Below, piece by piece: positions 39,901-50,642 of a stretch of 64,000 nucleotides of DNA. The stretch's first letter is position 1. Each line of letters begins with the position of its first letter. The translations under genes and the position numbers were made by a program. The notes beneath the pieces were generated by a model. It made no database searches. It was not told where the DNA came from and worked only from the letters and a program-made list of their open reading frames with translations. The stretch covers positions 248,001 to 312,000 of the forward strand of contig WFMF01000053.1 in the NCBI GenBank assembly GCA_011033025.1, given 5' to 3'. This DNA comes from Beroe forskalii (taxonomy: Eukaryota; Ctenophora; Nuda; Beroida; Beroidae).

Positions 39901-42653
39901 GTCTTGCGTTGCCCTGTCCTCTATGATATCATATTAACTTGCTCGCCTGAGCTTACGTGATGCGATCTCCAATCCTTAATAGAATTGTCGAATTCGGAAT
40001 GCTGCAAAATGATTTCAATATTTCCAGCATTATTTACCGGATGACACCATTACCTCATTCTCTTTTAAATAATATCATATTCAACAGGGCGCTCCACTCA
40101 CATTTTCAATGTAATCTTGACAGTCCGAGAATCCAACCTGCATAATTATAATAGCATCATTGTCAAGGTTTAGAATGCAGGAATTTACACTTTCATTAAA
40201 CTGTCTGTCCTTTTCGTAGAGTTCGGGCACAGACCTTCAGTGACAGCTGTAGAGGGGCAACTATTTAAATATGACAGAAGTCTGAGGCGCACTTTAAGTC
40301 TTTAATAGTGACATATGATGGTGTTCACTGTTCGGCGTGTATGCACGTGTATGTTTTGCTGAACCCACACGGTTTAGTAAAGACTCACTCAAATGCTAGC
40401 GATTAAATTGTGACAATGAACCGGCAACTGCCGCATTCTTTTGGTGTGTGATGTATGGAGGGGCCAGGTTAAAGTGAGACTCACCAGAAACATTATGATA
40501 AGTGAAATGAATATTGATGCGCCTAATTTACGAAAAATATCATCATATTGAAAATATCGTGGATTGAAATTTATAAGTTTGAGAACTTTAAGTATCGCAT
40601 TTATGAACTAAAACGGGTTTCGCCCTTTTTATAACTCCGATTTATAATATTAACCCTATCTGTACAGCAGACAGCTATATAATCCTTTCCAGAGTACTTA
40701 TTTTCAAGGCTTGCCAAAACACAAATAACGCTATTACTGTGACGTGCGAAATAGATATCAATCACAATAAAATGTCTAGCGCCTTAATAATACAGCAATC
40801 TATGTCTTTATTTTAATGGTTTATTGAACTCAAGTACTTATTGATAGAACTTTAATGCGAATTGATAGCAATGGAATTGAGGTAACATTTAGAGTGCCCT
40901 AAAAATGAGTCTTTGTGAGTGATGAATGCTCTAGAGAACTCCCATTCGGGTTTTATCACCAACCCTTGCAAATAAAATTACTGTCTTTGAAACTATGACG
41001 CGCCAATTTTGACACAATATAATCCAATTGATAAAATCTTTATCAAAGATGTCTTAAGTATGTATCTGACTTTGGACTATACGCTCTAAGAGGCAGTTCT
41101 TAGTTACATAAACTTTATCAGGACTCTATATAAGATGTAATCACGGGCTTCTGAAAGACTTTTGACTATGTCAAATCTTCCCATGAATTATTGCCGCTTT
41201 TATTCCACAATTCCACGCCATGGCAATCTTCCCACTCTCAGAAAGGCTGATAATTTCATGAGCTTACGCTGGTCTCAGTCGCAAGACTGAGGCTGATATC
41301 AGTGCTACTATGAACATGAGCTGAGTGCCTATATTATCACATTCAAAACATAATCTTTCATCACTACTTGACAATGAGAATCAAGCGAAATAAACTTCTA
41401 AGTCATGTGTTCAAGATGCCATTTATCCCTGATAAGGTACCGTGAAAGTTGTGAGTTCACAGCTCTTGGCAAGTTCTATTAGAAATCATTCTGGATACAT
41501 ATTTAGGATACTATAAAATGCAATAATATAGGATACTATAAAATGCAATAATACCTTTGTTAATTCAAACTAAAAATTTCAATTTTTGATGCCCAATACT
41601 TCAATCCTATATCTTTGATCCCTCTAATTAAATTTATCCCTAAAACCTTTTCAGTCAGTACAGAAGACGGGTAAGGCCATGGTTGTGCACGAAGCCCCTC
41701 TCACTCAAGGATTTGGAGCGGAAATAGCAGCCAGAATTCAGGTAAATAGCAGCTAGAATTTAGGTAAATAGCAGCCAGAATTTAGGTAAATAGCATCCAG
41801 AATTCAGGTAAATAGCAGCTAGAATTTAGGTAAATAGCAGCCAGAATTTAGGTAAATAGCAGCCAGAATTTAGGTAAATAGCAGCCAGAATTCAGGTAAA
41901 TAGCAGCCAGAATTCAGGTAAATAGCGGCCAGAATTCAGGTAAATAGCAGTCAGAATTCAGGTAAATGGCAGCCAGAATTCAGGTAATCATCATGTTCCT
42001 CGCGAATGTTATTTATGTGGCGTTCAATTCAATAAAGAAACTTTAAGGTGATGCCTTATGCTTAGTACACGGTAGCACAATGTTTCGAATGCCTCATGAC
42101 TCAATATTCACAGTACTCTATTTGAGTGGCACAACCCCATATTAACTCATAAGGGGCACGGTCTCCTTACTTATTAAATCATATTATCCCCTATATATCT
42201 TTAAACTTTTAAATCTATTTTTCACACCCTCCCACTTAAGTGGATACTCTTTAATCTTTATCATAGCTGCACCTCAAGCTACTCAATCATCCTTTGAAGT
42301 CCTTGAGTTTTCTTCTTGAGTCTCCTTCTTGAGTGAAACCAAACTTCACATCCACTCGTCCTCTTCCTTACTCCTTCTCCCTACCTCTTCCCCACTCCCT
42401 CTTCCTCGCCCCTCTCTTCTACCCCTATTCAACCCCTTTCTTCTCGTCTTCCTCACCCCTCTTGAATTCTAAGCCTTTACCCCTATTCTCACCCCAAACA
42501 CTATCCCAGGAAAGTTGTTTCCTCCACCTGGAAGCCCCCATCCAGCGAGTAACAGGATGGGACACACCCTTCGCTTACATCTACGAGCCCTTCTATCTGC
42601 CTGATAAGTGGAGATGTTTCGAGGCCGTCAAGAAACTCAGGGACTTTATGTGA
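9887..42653 (+). CDS. BCKDHB: 2-oxoisovalerate dehydrogenase subunit beta, mitochondrial (branched-chain E1-beta)
   Basis: Ten exons: 9887-about 9995 (end unresolved), 10137-10214, 14267-14335, 19638-19771, 22909-23064, 27939-28047, 30685-30747, 36223-36368, 41655-41741, 42510-42653; about 364 residues. With E1-alpha it forms the thiamine-diphosphate E1 enzyme that decarboxylates the 2-oxo acids of Leu, Ile and Val in the matrix. The start [16 protein letters not shown] is basic with almost no acidic residues, as in a mitochondrial presequence. Family signatures in order: [177 protein letters not shown]. The fit to vertebrate BCKDHB is close along the whole length. Every exon from 2 to 10 has GT-AG borders and matching phases. 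Introns reach 5.5 kb. Confidence 0.95.
10411..10434. repeat. Alternating CG/CA near-palindrome
   Basis: GACGCGCGCGCATGTGCGCG followed by CGTC is an almost perfect palindrome of alternating purine and pyrimidine, unusual in this AT-leaning DNA. Such runs can adopt Z-form DNA; that is inference. Confidence 0.75.
12143..12212. repeat. Direct tandem duplication, 37-bp unit
   Basis: The stretch beginning ATATCACTAGAGTTACC and ending GGGCCATCA is repeated at once with a single visible difference (TAG versus TGG). Confidence 0.8.
13407..13471. repeat. 65-bp foldback with 29-bp arms
   Basis: TTGACAAAGGGAATTAGCCC on the left pairs with the reverse complement ending AAATTCCCATTATCAA; the centre is CCGGATTGC-TTCTGAT-GCAATCCGG. 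About five mismatches in 29 positions. Overlapping open frames on both strands reflect the symmetry and are not genes. Confidence 0.75.
14336..19637. other. BCKDHB intron 3 (5.3 kb)
   Basis: No exon or RNA gene recognised. Small features only: a partly repeated TTTCATCAGATCT motif near 15835-15865, a perfect 26-bp tandem duplication at about 18601-18652, and a twice-occurring GTACAGGTATGACGC motif near 18914 and 18957. Confidence 0.55.
18601..18652. repeat. 26-bp tandem duplication
   Basis: TGGCAAGCAGTTCATTCCGC plus CCTTCC occurs twice, back to back, without a visible difference. Confidence 0.85.
19742..20095. repeat. Decaying tandem copies of the BCKDHB exon 4/intron 4 junction
   Basis: The last 30 coding bases of exon 4 plus about 25 intron bases recur about six times, starting near 19742, 19798, 19859, 19926, 19979 and 20042. 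Copies become worse with distance. Copy 2 keeps a TTTTGCAG acceptor and a CAG|GTAAGT donor that is closer to consensus than the real donor (CAG|GTATAA at 19771/19772). Confidence 0.8.
19772..22908. other. BCKDHB intron 4 (3.1 kb)
   Basis: It begins with the junction-derived repeats. At 20146-20205 lies the inverted partner of the repeat at 1948-2012. Near 22345-22415 ATTGAAGTATTG words recur. No coding exon recognised. Confidence 0.55.
23847..24107 (+). mobile_element. Dispersed hairpin-rich repeat (MITE-like), copy 1
   Basis: Over about 260 bases this matches the reverse complement of 32712-32985. Both copies run from TATACGCTTAGAGCAT to a CCTCAAAATTGGCTAATA end, and inside hold several near-palindromes of the form ATTATTGCACGAGG...GTGCAATAAT. 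There is no coding capacity. The repeated hairpins and two-orientation dispersal suggest a non-autonomous DNA element. Confidence 0.75.
24433..24490 (+). repeat. Dispersed 58-bp element with CTGTACGG/CCGTACAG ends, copy 1
   Basis: CCTGTACGGAGCC at the left and GCCGTACAGCAAGGA at the right are inverted at their cores. A direct copy with the same TTCCTTGTTTAACA interior lies at 34519-34576. Confidence 0.7.
26221..26272. repeat. Two adjacent short hairpins
   Basis: AATTATGTGTG...CACACATAATT is followed directly by AATTGCACA...TGTGCAATT. Both have perfect arms of 9-11 bases. Confidence 0.65.
27210..27316. promoter_or_regulatory. Cluster of four CACGTG (E-box) motifs
   Basis: CACGTG occurs at 27210, 27233, 27287 and 27311, each followed by AT or AC (CACGTGA). 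The last two are in a short duplication (CACGTGACCATTACCAA). bHLH-zip factors bind this sequence; a regulatory role here is only inferred. Confidence 0.4.
28048..30684. other. BCKDHB intron 6 (2.6 kb)
   Basis: No exon. Several TGACGTCA-family repeats are present: 28461-28504, about 29489-29510, 29983-30078 (reversed) and 30217-30265. Confidence 0.55.
28461..28504 (+). repeat. TGACGTCA-family dispersed repeat (good copy)
   Basis: TGACGTCATTATCAGGGTTT, then AAAATGGTGAATTGATG, then CCGTCA. This is one of the most complete copies of a roughly 45-bp family found at least ten times in the window in both orientations. Confidence 0.75.
31653..33721. mobile_element. Non-autonomous DNA element with G-rich terminal inverted repeats
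   Basis: The left end is a run of nine G followed by CCAACGTAATTTTTGTACAT. The right end is its reverse complement, closing with eleven C. About 30 bases beyond the homopolymer are identical. Next to each end a roughly 60-bp subterminal block with GTACAAAAAT words and CAGATTTACTGGGTAAAAAT occurs in direct orientation. AATATA directly precedes the G run and directly follows the C run, a candidate 6-bp target-site duplication. No long open frame lies inside. It contains a second hairpin-rich repeat (32712-32985) and several AGCTATAGCT palindromes. I cannot name the superfamily. Confidence 0.72.
32712..32985 (-). mobile_element. Dispersed hairpin-rich repeat (MITE-like), copy 2, nested
   Basis: Reverse-complement partner of 23847-24107, nested in the TIR element. 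It holds three ATTGCACTCGG...CTCGTGCAATAAT hairpins, slightly more complete than copy 1. Confidence 0.75.
34519..34576 (+). repeat. Dispersed element with CTGTACGG/CCGTACAG ends, copy 2
   Basis: Direct partner of 24433-24490: CCTGTACGGAGCC, then TTCCTTGTTTAACA, then AGCCGTACAGCAAGGA. Confidence 0.7.
36369..41654. other. BCKDHB intron 8 (5.3 kb)
   Basis: No exon recognised. It contains a duplicated CCCCCAGAACCTGCCAACAA motif (about 36940 and 36984), a diverged roughly 190-bp pair near 38500-38800, CTTCTAGTAA-type units at about 39440-39560, a TGACGTCA-family remnant at 40147-40190 and a perfect 25-bp duplication at about 41508-41556. Confidence 0.55.
41742..41983. repeat. 22-bp tandem array of the BCKDHB exon 9 splice-donor junction, 11 copies
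   Basis: The unit is GTAAATAGCAGCCAGAATTC plus AG. It starts exactly at the exon 9 donor (41741/41742) and repeats 11 times to 41983, followed by one more GTAATC. The last 16 coding bases of exon 9 form the upstream partial copy. Every unit ends in YAG|GTAAAT, so twelve potential donors stand in a row. Confidence 0.95.
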
Positions 42654-44769
42654 GAGTTTTCAAGATGCGGAGTAATAGGGATGATGTGAGAGAGGTGATG
42701 TGTTGGGAGGAATCTTACGCTCAGACTCTCAGAGGTTGGTTTTTTGATAGTTTTAATGAGTGGGAGGGCACTCCTATTCTTAGAATTTGGTTTGTAGATC
42801 CACTAGGTATATTATAGGTGGCTTGAGATACCCATGCCAATATGATATTATATTGCTCCTTTAACGTCTCATATCTAAGATACTCATACTGGGGTTTTGA
42901 TGCTGTGGTGGTATGTAGAATAAGGACACTGACGGTTTGAGTGCATCATTCGCAAAAAAAGGGGCTTCCTTGGGTATATCAAGAATGGTCAGACCAAAGT
43001 AATTACCAATTCAAATGAGCTTGCACTATCCTTGGGGGTGTTGGCTCACACACAGTGAACACTATAACCATTGTCGTAGGTCCCTACAAAAGAGGGTAAT
43101 TGCAGCGCCTCCCCTGCTGTAGGCATGAAACATTAGGATTCACAATTATTCAAACTAAATACGCATATTTTATGTATATTCGACGGCCAGGTGGTGATTC
43201 TGATCAGACAATAGTAGAACTTGAGGGCAATGCTCATATTATCACATTGCTCAATATTGGTCTGATACTATAAATATTTTATAGCTGAATCAGTAATCAA
43301 AATATATATATATCACTGCATTATCATAAGTGCTGAAATGGCAAGATGCAACGTTTTTACAATGTTGGACTGATGAACTAAATAAATAGGTAGGACAATG
43401 AACATTTTACTGTAAAATGATAATATTATTAATACTCAACGTATGTACTAGAGTAACTCAGACTATTTCTGCAGAAAAATAAGCTATGTGAGTTTTGTAT
43501 GTATTCTTGTAAACGTTTTGCGGCGTTTTAATACTTTATCGTGAGGTGTGAAATACTATGTATATTGTAAGAAGGTATATTAAGTTATTATTAATAAGCA
43601 ACATAGTAATATTATATGTATTTTATAACCTTTTTATATGTATGTAGCCGTTGGAAATATATTCGGTCCAATAGCTTGAACTCTAGAAAGAAGAGATGGC
43701 AAACGGAAAATGCAGTACTATTATAGTAAAAAGTTAAAGTTTCATCCATTGTCCAATAGGTATGTTGTTTTATGAGGGCACACAATTGTAGATATGATAA
43801 TTTGTTAAATAAATTTCAATTTTTCTTTCAGAAATCATTAAAATTTAGTAGTTTTGGAAATTAATATGTAGTTTTCAGATAGCAATTTAATCTATCTTAT
43901 ATATTGTAAGCCAGATTTAATGAATATTAGTAATTTAAATAAAAGTTTTGTTAAGTAGCAATTATCATGTATATTAAAAGTAATTATATTAACTTATTAA
44001 GAACAAAATTACTTGAATATTTATACCATTGTATTCTTTACTCAGACTTAACTCAAATTCAATTATAACCAAGGCATCATTGTAGACTCAGGTCATTACC
44101 TTGCTGGATATATTAAATTATTTTCATCACATCTTCTTTATATTTATACAGCCTTTCTTATATTTATATTTAAACTTGAATGTGAGATAAGTATATTGCG
44201 CAATACACAGAGAAAAGTAGGCGGTTTTAGGGTCATTAATTGCTCACTTGTAGCCATGGTAGCCATGGTGATAGCGTTAGGGCAACCAAATTCCTATCAC
44301 TCAACCCACGAATCATATTGAAATGTTGGTCTAATGTCCATGTTACGGGAATTGATAGACCAAAGGTCACGTTTCCTTCTTTTCATTAAATCCAGCTAAT
44401 TCAATCAAAAGTTCATTAAAATTTAACATCATTCTGTTCATTAAGTATACTTATAAAAGAAGCAGTATATAACAATAAAACGGGAGATCAATGTGATTCA
44501 TTGTATGGCCTGTGCATATATTACCAATGTTAGGATGCGTATTAGAAGACAATTAGCTAATAAGCAGAAGACAAAGAGCGTCACGTTTTACTTGTTGGAG
44601 AACCACGGGTCTTACGAGCGAATTACTGCGGGAGACTCCCGGGAGCCCTCCGGTAGTCCTTCATGATTTATAAGACTGTGTCAAGGAGGATTATACTCAT
44701 ACATTGCAACAATCATACAGGAGGATGCAGAGTGTATAAGACAGCCTTACGTCTAGGGTTACCGAATCG

Positions 44770-44925
44770 GGCAAATATTCGATATTCGAAATATTCGATA
44801 TTCGAAGCTGTTCGAATATCATGATATTCGAAACTATTCGATATTCGCTCAGTATTCGATATTCGATATTGGATATTCGAAAGTTTCGAATATTTGGGAT
44901 ATTCGATGCGATTCGATATTCGCTA
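44770..44925. repeat. Simple repeat rich in ATATTCGA
   Basis: About 17 irregular copies of ATTCGATATTCG-type words in both orientations. The motif TTCGAA is self-complementary, so the patch can fold on itself in many ways. Confidence 0.8.
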
Positions 44926-45067
44926 GTTACGTCTCGACAGATACTATCAGGTATATTAAATAATTTCTATGCTTGATCAAGCTTCTGTGTCGAATTGAGT
45001 GTCAAATTGAGTGTTACTAAAGGGTTGAAATGAAAGTAAATGCGGAGGCAGATGTTTGATTGGTGTA

Positions 45068-45127
45068 ATATATTACTGTAACAATTTGAATGTTAATATA
45101 TTACTGTAACAATTTGAATGTTAACAC
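45068..45127. repeat. 31-bp tandem duplication
   Basis: TAATATATTACTGTAACAAT followed by TTGAATGT is repeated directly. Confidence 0.8.
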
Positions 45128-48100
45128 TTTAAGTTGAGGTTTCCCACAGAATAGGAGACACTTATGGTAAATGGCAAAGCTCGCTTATAAACTCGCTTAG
45201 CAATATAAGGGTGAGCTTGAATCAGGGAAGTGTGATAACTTCCTCCAAAATTAGTAATATTATTGCCGCAGTTTGGTGATTAAGGAATATATGTCCTCTC
45301 CAATATGATTCCTTGATTTAACCATTCCCCCGAAATCTTTTGGTGTTAGTCCAGCTAAGCGTTTTGCTCATGGTTAAATTATTGTGTCTATCGACCGAAG
45401 TTAGTGCATTATAATCGTTTCAATTAATAATTCGCCTTCGGCCGTATTGTTAATTTTACTGATTAATGCATGCAATCCGGACGATAAACCCTTTAATCCA
45501 CCCCAATATGATTCCATATTCCGCTCCCATTATACCTTACAAGTGCTCTCTGTATTATCAGATAGTCAGTGGTTGTGTGACGTGTCAGGATCCGGGGAGT
45601 TTCAGTGGGGAGATTCCTCAGAATTGCCCCTAAGATAGATGTACTGTTACTGATATACCCGTTATTAGAGCACCCTAAAACCTTAAGATAACATGCATCG
45701 TTTAAATCATGTCTAGGGCTCGGATTTAAGTCGAGTATTTAAGTGTGCTACAGATAATTGGATGGTCTGACATCGTGACGCTTTGAAATTACAAAAATAC
45801 CCTAAATTAGAAACCACCACTTTCGAGATATCCAGCAACCCAATAGCTCTCGATATATTTCGATGTTAAATATAGTCGTACATATTACGTTCAGACTTCA
45901 GTCTAAATCAAAGAAGTTCAGTAAAATGCCACCAGTATCATTAAAGCAAAGAAGAATTTGACAACGAAGACCACCTGTCACAGTGTCACAAGTCGTTCTA
46001 GAGAATTTAACCCGGTTTTCCGTCATTAACTCCACACTTTAACCCATGAAAATGACGTCACTGAGATTTCTCAACCCCTGTAATTTCTGACAGCGAGGCT
46101 CAACTGCTAGACACTTCCTTCAAATGGAGGAAGAGAGGAGAGCGTTTAATGATTAATAATATTCTGCACAGGCAATCAGGAAATATTGCAAATTCTTGGC
46201 GAAACCGTTCAATGTGGGGTTAGAGAGGGTTAAATCGCAATGAAATGGTTTGGGCTTGGTTGTAAAAACCGGAGCTGGATCAAGTGTTTTGAGTGATCCA
46301 ATTCAGTATGTCCTGGTTTTAATAGGGCATATTATTGGAGGTTAGAGCATCTAGGAATATAAGCATCTCTATTTTTATGCGTCCCAAGTTGGGATGCCTA
46401 AAAATGGGGCTGTTAAGTAGGGGGAGTTGGTATTCCCATCAATAAACACAGTCAACAACAGTTTGAAACTATTTAAATGGTAACTTCCTGGAAGCTTTGG
46501 CTCAGCAGTACGATGCATAAACCCAATTTATTGCAGCACACCGCCTTAACCATGACTGTAAATATGGTTAATATGGTCAGTGTCTGGTTTTTCATTCCGC
46601 AGAAAGTCAGCAATTTATGATGCAATCTTGGCCGTGTCACGTATGTTGGCGCTCTACCATTATGTCAAAATGAAGAGAGAAGTCAAGCATTGAATCATAG
46701 CCAATAATATCGGTACTCAGAGCCTTGAATAGAACCATGGACGCTGAATTCGAATGCTCAGCATTATTCCTGAAGTAGCCATATATAATTTCCTTTTGAT
46801 TCTACTGACCTCCTGATTCTGCAGAATCATTATCCTATTGTGACAAGTATAATCCCTAGAAGGCGCCAGGTGTCCTTCTAATGGGTTAGAAGTTAGTGAG
46901 GAGTCCCTGTACTGTTAGCGAGGGAGGTTTGTAAAGAGTCCTTCTAGGGTTCTTTCCGAAACAGACTTTCAAGTTTAAAAAAACCGGTCACAAGTTACGG
47001 AAGTGAAAATTAAATCTTAAATTACACTACAATTTTGACTTCACTTTTGGCACTGTTTTACTGTTAAGTTTGTTTCGGAATGGACCCCCAGACCTCCACT
47101 GTTAGTGAGATGGGTCCTTTCTTCTGTTGGTCCAGGTGGTTAAACGGCTCTGTATACACAGTGATATGTTATATACTGTACCATTTAAACAGACACACTG
47201 TACTGCCCAATGTTAGACACACATGTTTACACACACATCCCTGTACTATATATTGCACAACAACCATTTCTATAGTTCTATATGACTCACAGTCCCCCGC
47301 CCCCCTCTCTATACCATGAACTTACGTAGACTTCAGTATATTATTCACTGCAACTCATGAGCAGAGAATATATATCAGTGGTTGTATCTCTTGGCTACGT
47401 TACACCCTGATGATGATGTCATGAGGAGGCAGATCCATTGTTGTCGATACTTCTGTTCTTATTTGGGGGATGGTAATGGTAAGGGTCACGTGACATGTCA
47501 CGTGACTATGAAGTCAGTACATGTGACATGACCCCGCCTTCTACTCCACTACTGTTTATATATAGTTATCCTACTGCTCTGCACTGTGCAGTATGTTTAT
47601 ACAGATAGGGTAGATGACGTACGAGCATTGCGAAATAGAAGGTTTAAATGGCATTGTGACGTTTTCATGGTCATTATATATGTCAATGACGTTGGCATGA
47701 TCATTATGTCAATGACGTTGTCTTAATTACTGTGACGTTGTGTTTATAATTTGGTGTGTACTGTGTACATCCCTGGTCTGTAATGGAGTAAGGCTACGCC
47801 TTTAAACTTTTAAACTGGTTAATTTGAGTTAAATTATCATTTGAAAAAGTTATACCATTATAAATAAACTATTGGCTAATTATTGCATTGTCAGTTAAAT
47901 GTTTACTATTATACTAGGTAAATTACATTTAAACAAGACTTAACAGTTGCTCAGCAGTTTGGATAGACAGTAGAAGAATGACCCATTATATTTTGTTTTT
48001 CATAAATTTAGATGCAGACACCAAAATGATCCAGTGCCACTCGAAAATTATCAAATAATACTGGCCTTTGTCAATGAGAACTACGTAGCCCATTCACTAT

Positions 48101-48595
48101 TATTATATTATAAATTATTTTGCTACTAAAACAGAATTTAGTCCACTTCTTCTATTTATAAGTTTACTAAAGACTTAAATCTTTTCTTTTAAAATTTTTA
48201 TTTCTATAACAGAGCTCAATTAACTGGGATCAAATTGCCCTTTTTAAGTTTTTTTAAAGTTAAACGCTTATTCCTGGACCAGACAAGATTGATAATTATT
48301 ATCAAATTCAAAGAATTATTTTTGACTGACTATAAGCCTACATTGAAAAATAAAAGTTAATTAATCAAGGGGCTAATTAATACTGCCTCCACCATCCCCA
48401 TCTCTGCACAAAAACACATGACTTACTCTGTTTAATAAAATCTTTTGTGAAACCCATGTTTGGGTACGCCATGTTAGTTAGGTGTGTCTGCACACAGCAC
48501 CCTCTGTCACACAGAAACAATAGGCGCGTTCCTAATCCTAACCCTAACCTGCAACCATCGCCTGTTCTCCTGTGCGACCTGAGAACCATAGTGTT

Positions 48596-50052
48596 TGGTG
48601 ACCATGTTGGTTTGGTGACCATGTTGGTTTGGTGAGCCATGTTGGTTTGGTGAGCCATGTTGGTTTGGTGAGCCATGTTGGTTTGGTGAGCCATGTTGGT
48701 TTGGTGAGCCATCTTGGTTTGGTGAGCCATGTTGGTTTGGTGAGCAATGTTGGTTTGGTGAGCCATGTTGGTTTGGTGAGCCATGTTGGTTTGGTGAGCC
48801 ATGTTGGTTTGGTGAGCCATGATGGTTTGGTGAGCCATGTTTGTTTGGTGAGCCATGTTGGTTTGGTGAGGCATGTTGGTTTGGTGAGGCATGTTGGTTT
48901 GGTGAGGCATGTTGGTTTGGTGAGCCATGTTGGATTGGTGAGCCATGTTGGATTGGTGAGCCATGTTGGTTTGGTGAGCCATGTTGGTTTGGGTGAGCCA
49001 TGTAGGTTTGGTGAGCCATGTTGGTTTGGTGAGCCATGTTGGTTTGGTGAGGCATGTTGGTTTGGTGAGCCATGTTGGTTTGGTGAGCCATGTTGGATTG
49101 GTGAGCCATGTTGGATTGGTGAGCCATGTTGGTTTGGTGAGCCATGTTGGTTTGGGTGAGCCATGTTGGTTTGGTGAGCCATGTTGGTTTGGTGAGCCAT
49201 GTTGGTTTGGTGAGCCATGTTGGTTTGGTGAGGCATGTTGGTTTGGTGAGCCATGTTGGTTTGGTGAGCCATGTTGGTTTGGTGAGCCATGTTGGTTTGG
49301 TGAGCCATGTTGGTTTGGTGAGCCATGTTGGTTTGGTGAGGCATGTTGGTTTGGTGAGCCATGTTGGTTTGGTGAGCCATGTTGGATTGGTGAGCCATGT
49401 TGGATTGGTGAGCCATGTTGGTTTGGTGAGCCATGTTGGTTTGGGTGAGCCATGTTGGTTTGGTGAGCCATGTTGGTTTGGTGAGCCATGTTGGTTTGGT
49501 GAGCCATGTTGGTTTGGTGAGGCATGTTGGTTTGGTGAGGCATGTTGGTTTGGTGAGCCATGTTGGTTTGGTGAGCCATGTTGGTTTGGTGAGCCATGTT
49601 GGTTTGGTGAGCCATGTTGGTTTGGTGAGCCATGTTGGTTTGGTGAGCCATGTTGGTTTGGTGAGCCATGTTGGTTTGGTGAGCCATGTTGGTTTGGTGA
49701 GCCATGTTGGTTTGGTGAGCCATGTTGGTTTGGTGAGCCATGTTGGTTTGGTGAGCCATGTTGGTTTGGTGAGCCATGTTGGTTTGGTGAGCCATGTTGG
49801 ATTGGTGAGCAATGTTGGTTTGGTGAGCCATGTTGGTTTGGTGAGCCATGTTGGTTTGGTGAGCCACCTTGGTTTGGTGACCATGTTGGTTTGGTGAGCC
49901 ATGTTGGTTTGGTGAGCCATGTTGGTTTGGTGAGCCATGTTGGATTGGTGAGCCAATAGCCATGTTGGATTGGTGAGCCAATAGCCATGTTGGTTTGGTG
50001 ATCCATGTTGGTTTGATGGGCCATGTTGGTTTGGTGAGCAATGTTGGTTGGG
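48596..50052. repeat. 18-bp minisatellite, about 80 copies
   Basis: The unit is GAGCCATGTTGGTTTGGT, with variants (GGATTGG, GAGGCATG, GAGCAATG, TTTGGGTG, GTGACCATG). Because 18 is divisible by three and the unit has few stops, long frames stay open on both strands (up to 568 codons on the minus strand). They translate only to hexapeptide repeats such as HVGLVS or SPNQHG in all frames, so I reject them as genes. The variants are arranged in larger blocks (see findings). Confidence 0.97.
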
Positions 50053-50642
50053 GCGTGTCATCTAAGTATACTGGTATTCGCATTATTGTTGTTGCGACAC
50101 ACCGGACTACTGAGCAATCTAGGTATTAATACCTCCACCCGCCAAAAATAGGCGGGATAGCCTCTGCAACTCACCACTTTGTGGTATGATAATGACGTCA
50201 TTATCTCAACCATTTGTCCGCATAAGTACGAGAGAATGAACACGATATCTCACAATCATAGTGCACGTGCTGCCTACGTCACTGACACGTGCTGCCTACG
50301 TCACTGACACGTGCAATAGCCACCACTATATACGTCAGACTAAAACGTAGCACTATTATGGAAGATCTATCTGCACACATATCACGGTCTGATTAATCTC
50401 ATTAGAAACAATGGAACATCAGGGTGTTCTGACCATCTTGATGGTAGTGCATTTACTCTGTGTCGTTGGAATGGATCAGGAGGAAAGTGAGGAAAGTGTT
50501 GCATAATCTGTTGCAAACGTCAGTCAGTGGTGGAAATGATGCAACATAGACGCACACTTTCCATTTGGTAAATATCTTGGTTACGTGACGCATGGGCGCA
50601 GTTGTCGCTTCTAGAATGCAACCTGCTCAAATTCAGCTCATA
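50053..50642. other. Spacer between the two satellites
   Basis: No gene. It holds a reversed TGACGTCATTATC copy at about 50190-50205 and a 22-bp direct repeat with CACGTG and ACGTCA at 50264-50313. Confidence 0.55.

Larger units (their letters stand above)
42654..48595. other. Gene-free region downstream of BCKDHB
   Basis: 5.9 kb without a supported exon. It contains AT-rich DNA at 43150-44200, a CGAATAT-rich patch at about 44770-44925, a 31-bp duplication at about 45068-45127, a reversed TGACGTCA-family copy near 46020-46065, a CACGTG pair at 47487-47504 and several ATGACGTT words at 47640-47745. Confidence 0.55.

Noticed and set aside
42333..42817. Longer + strand frames around the last BCKDHB exon
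   Set aside because: The upstream part is pyrimidine-rich intron; homology starts at the acceptor (42510) and stops at TGA 42651-42653.
48377..50083. Open frames of up to 568 codons on both strands
   Set aside because: They are translations of an 18-bp minisatellite that stays open in several frames at once; no unique protein sequence.
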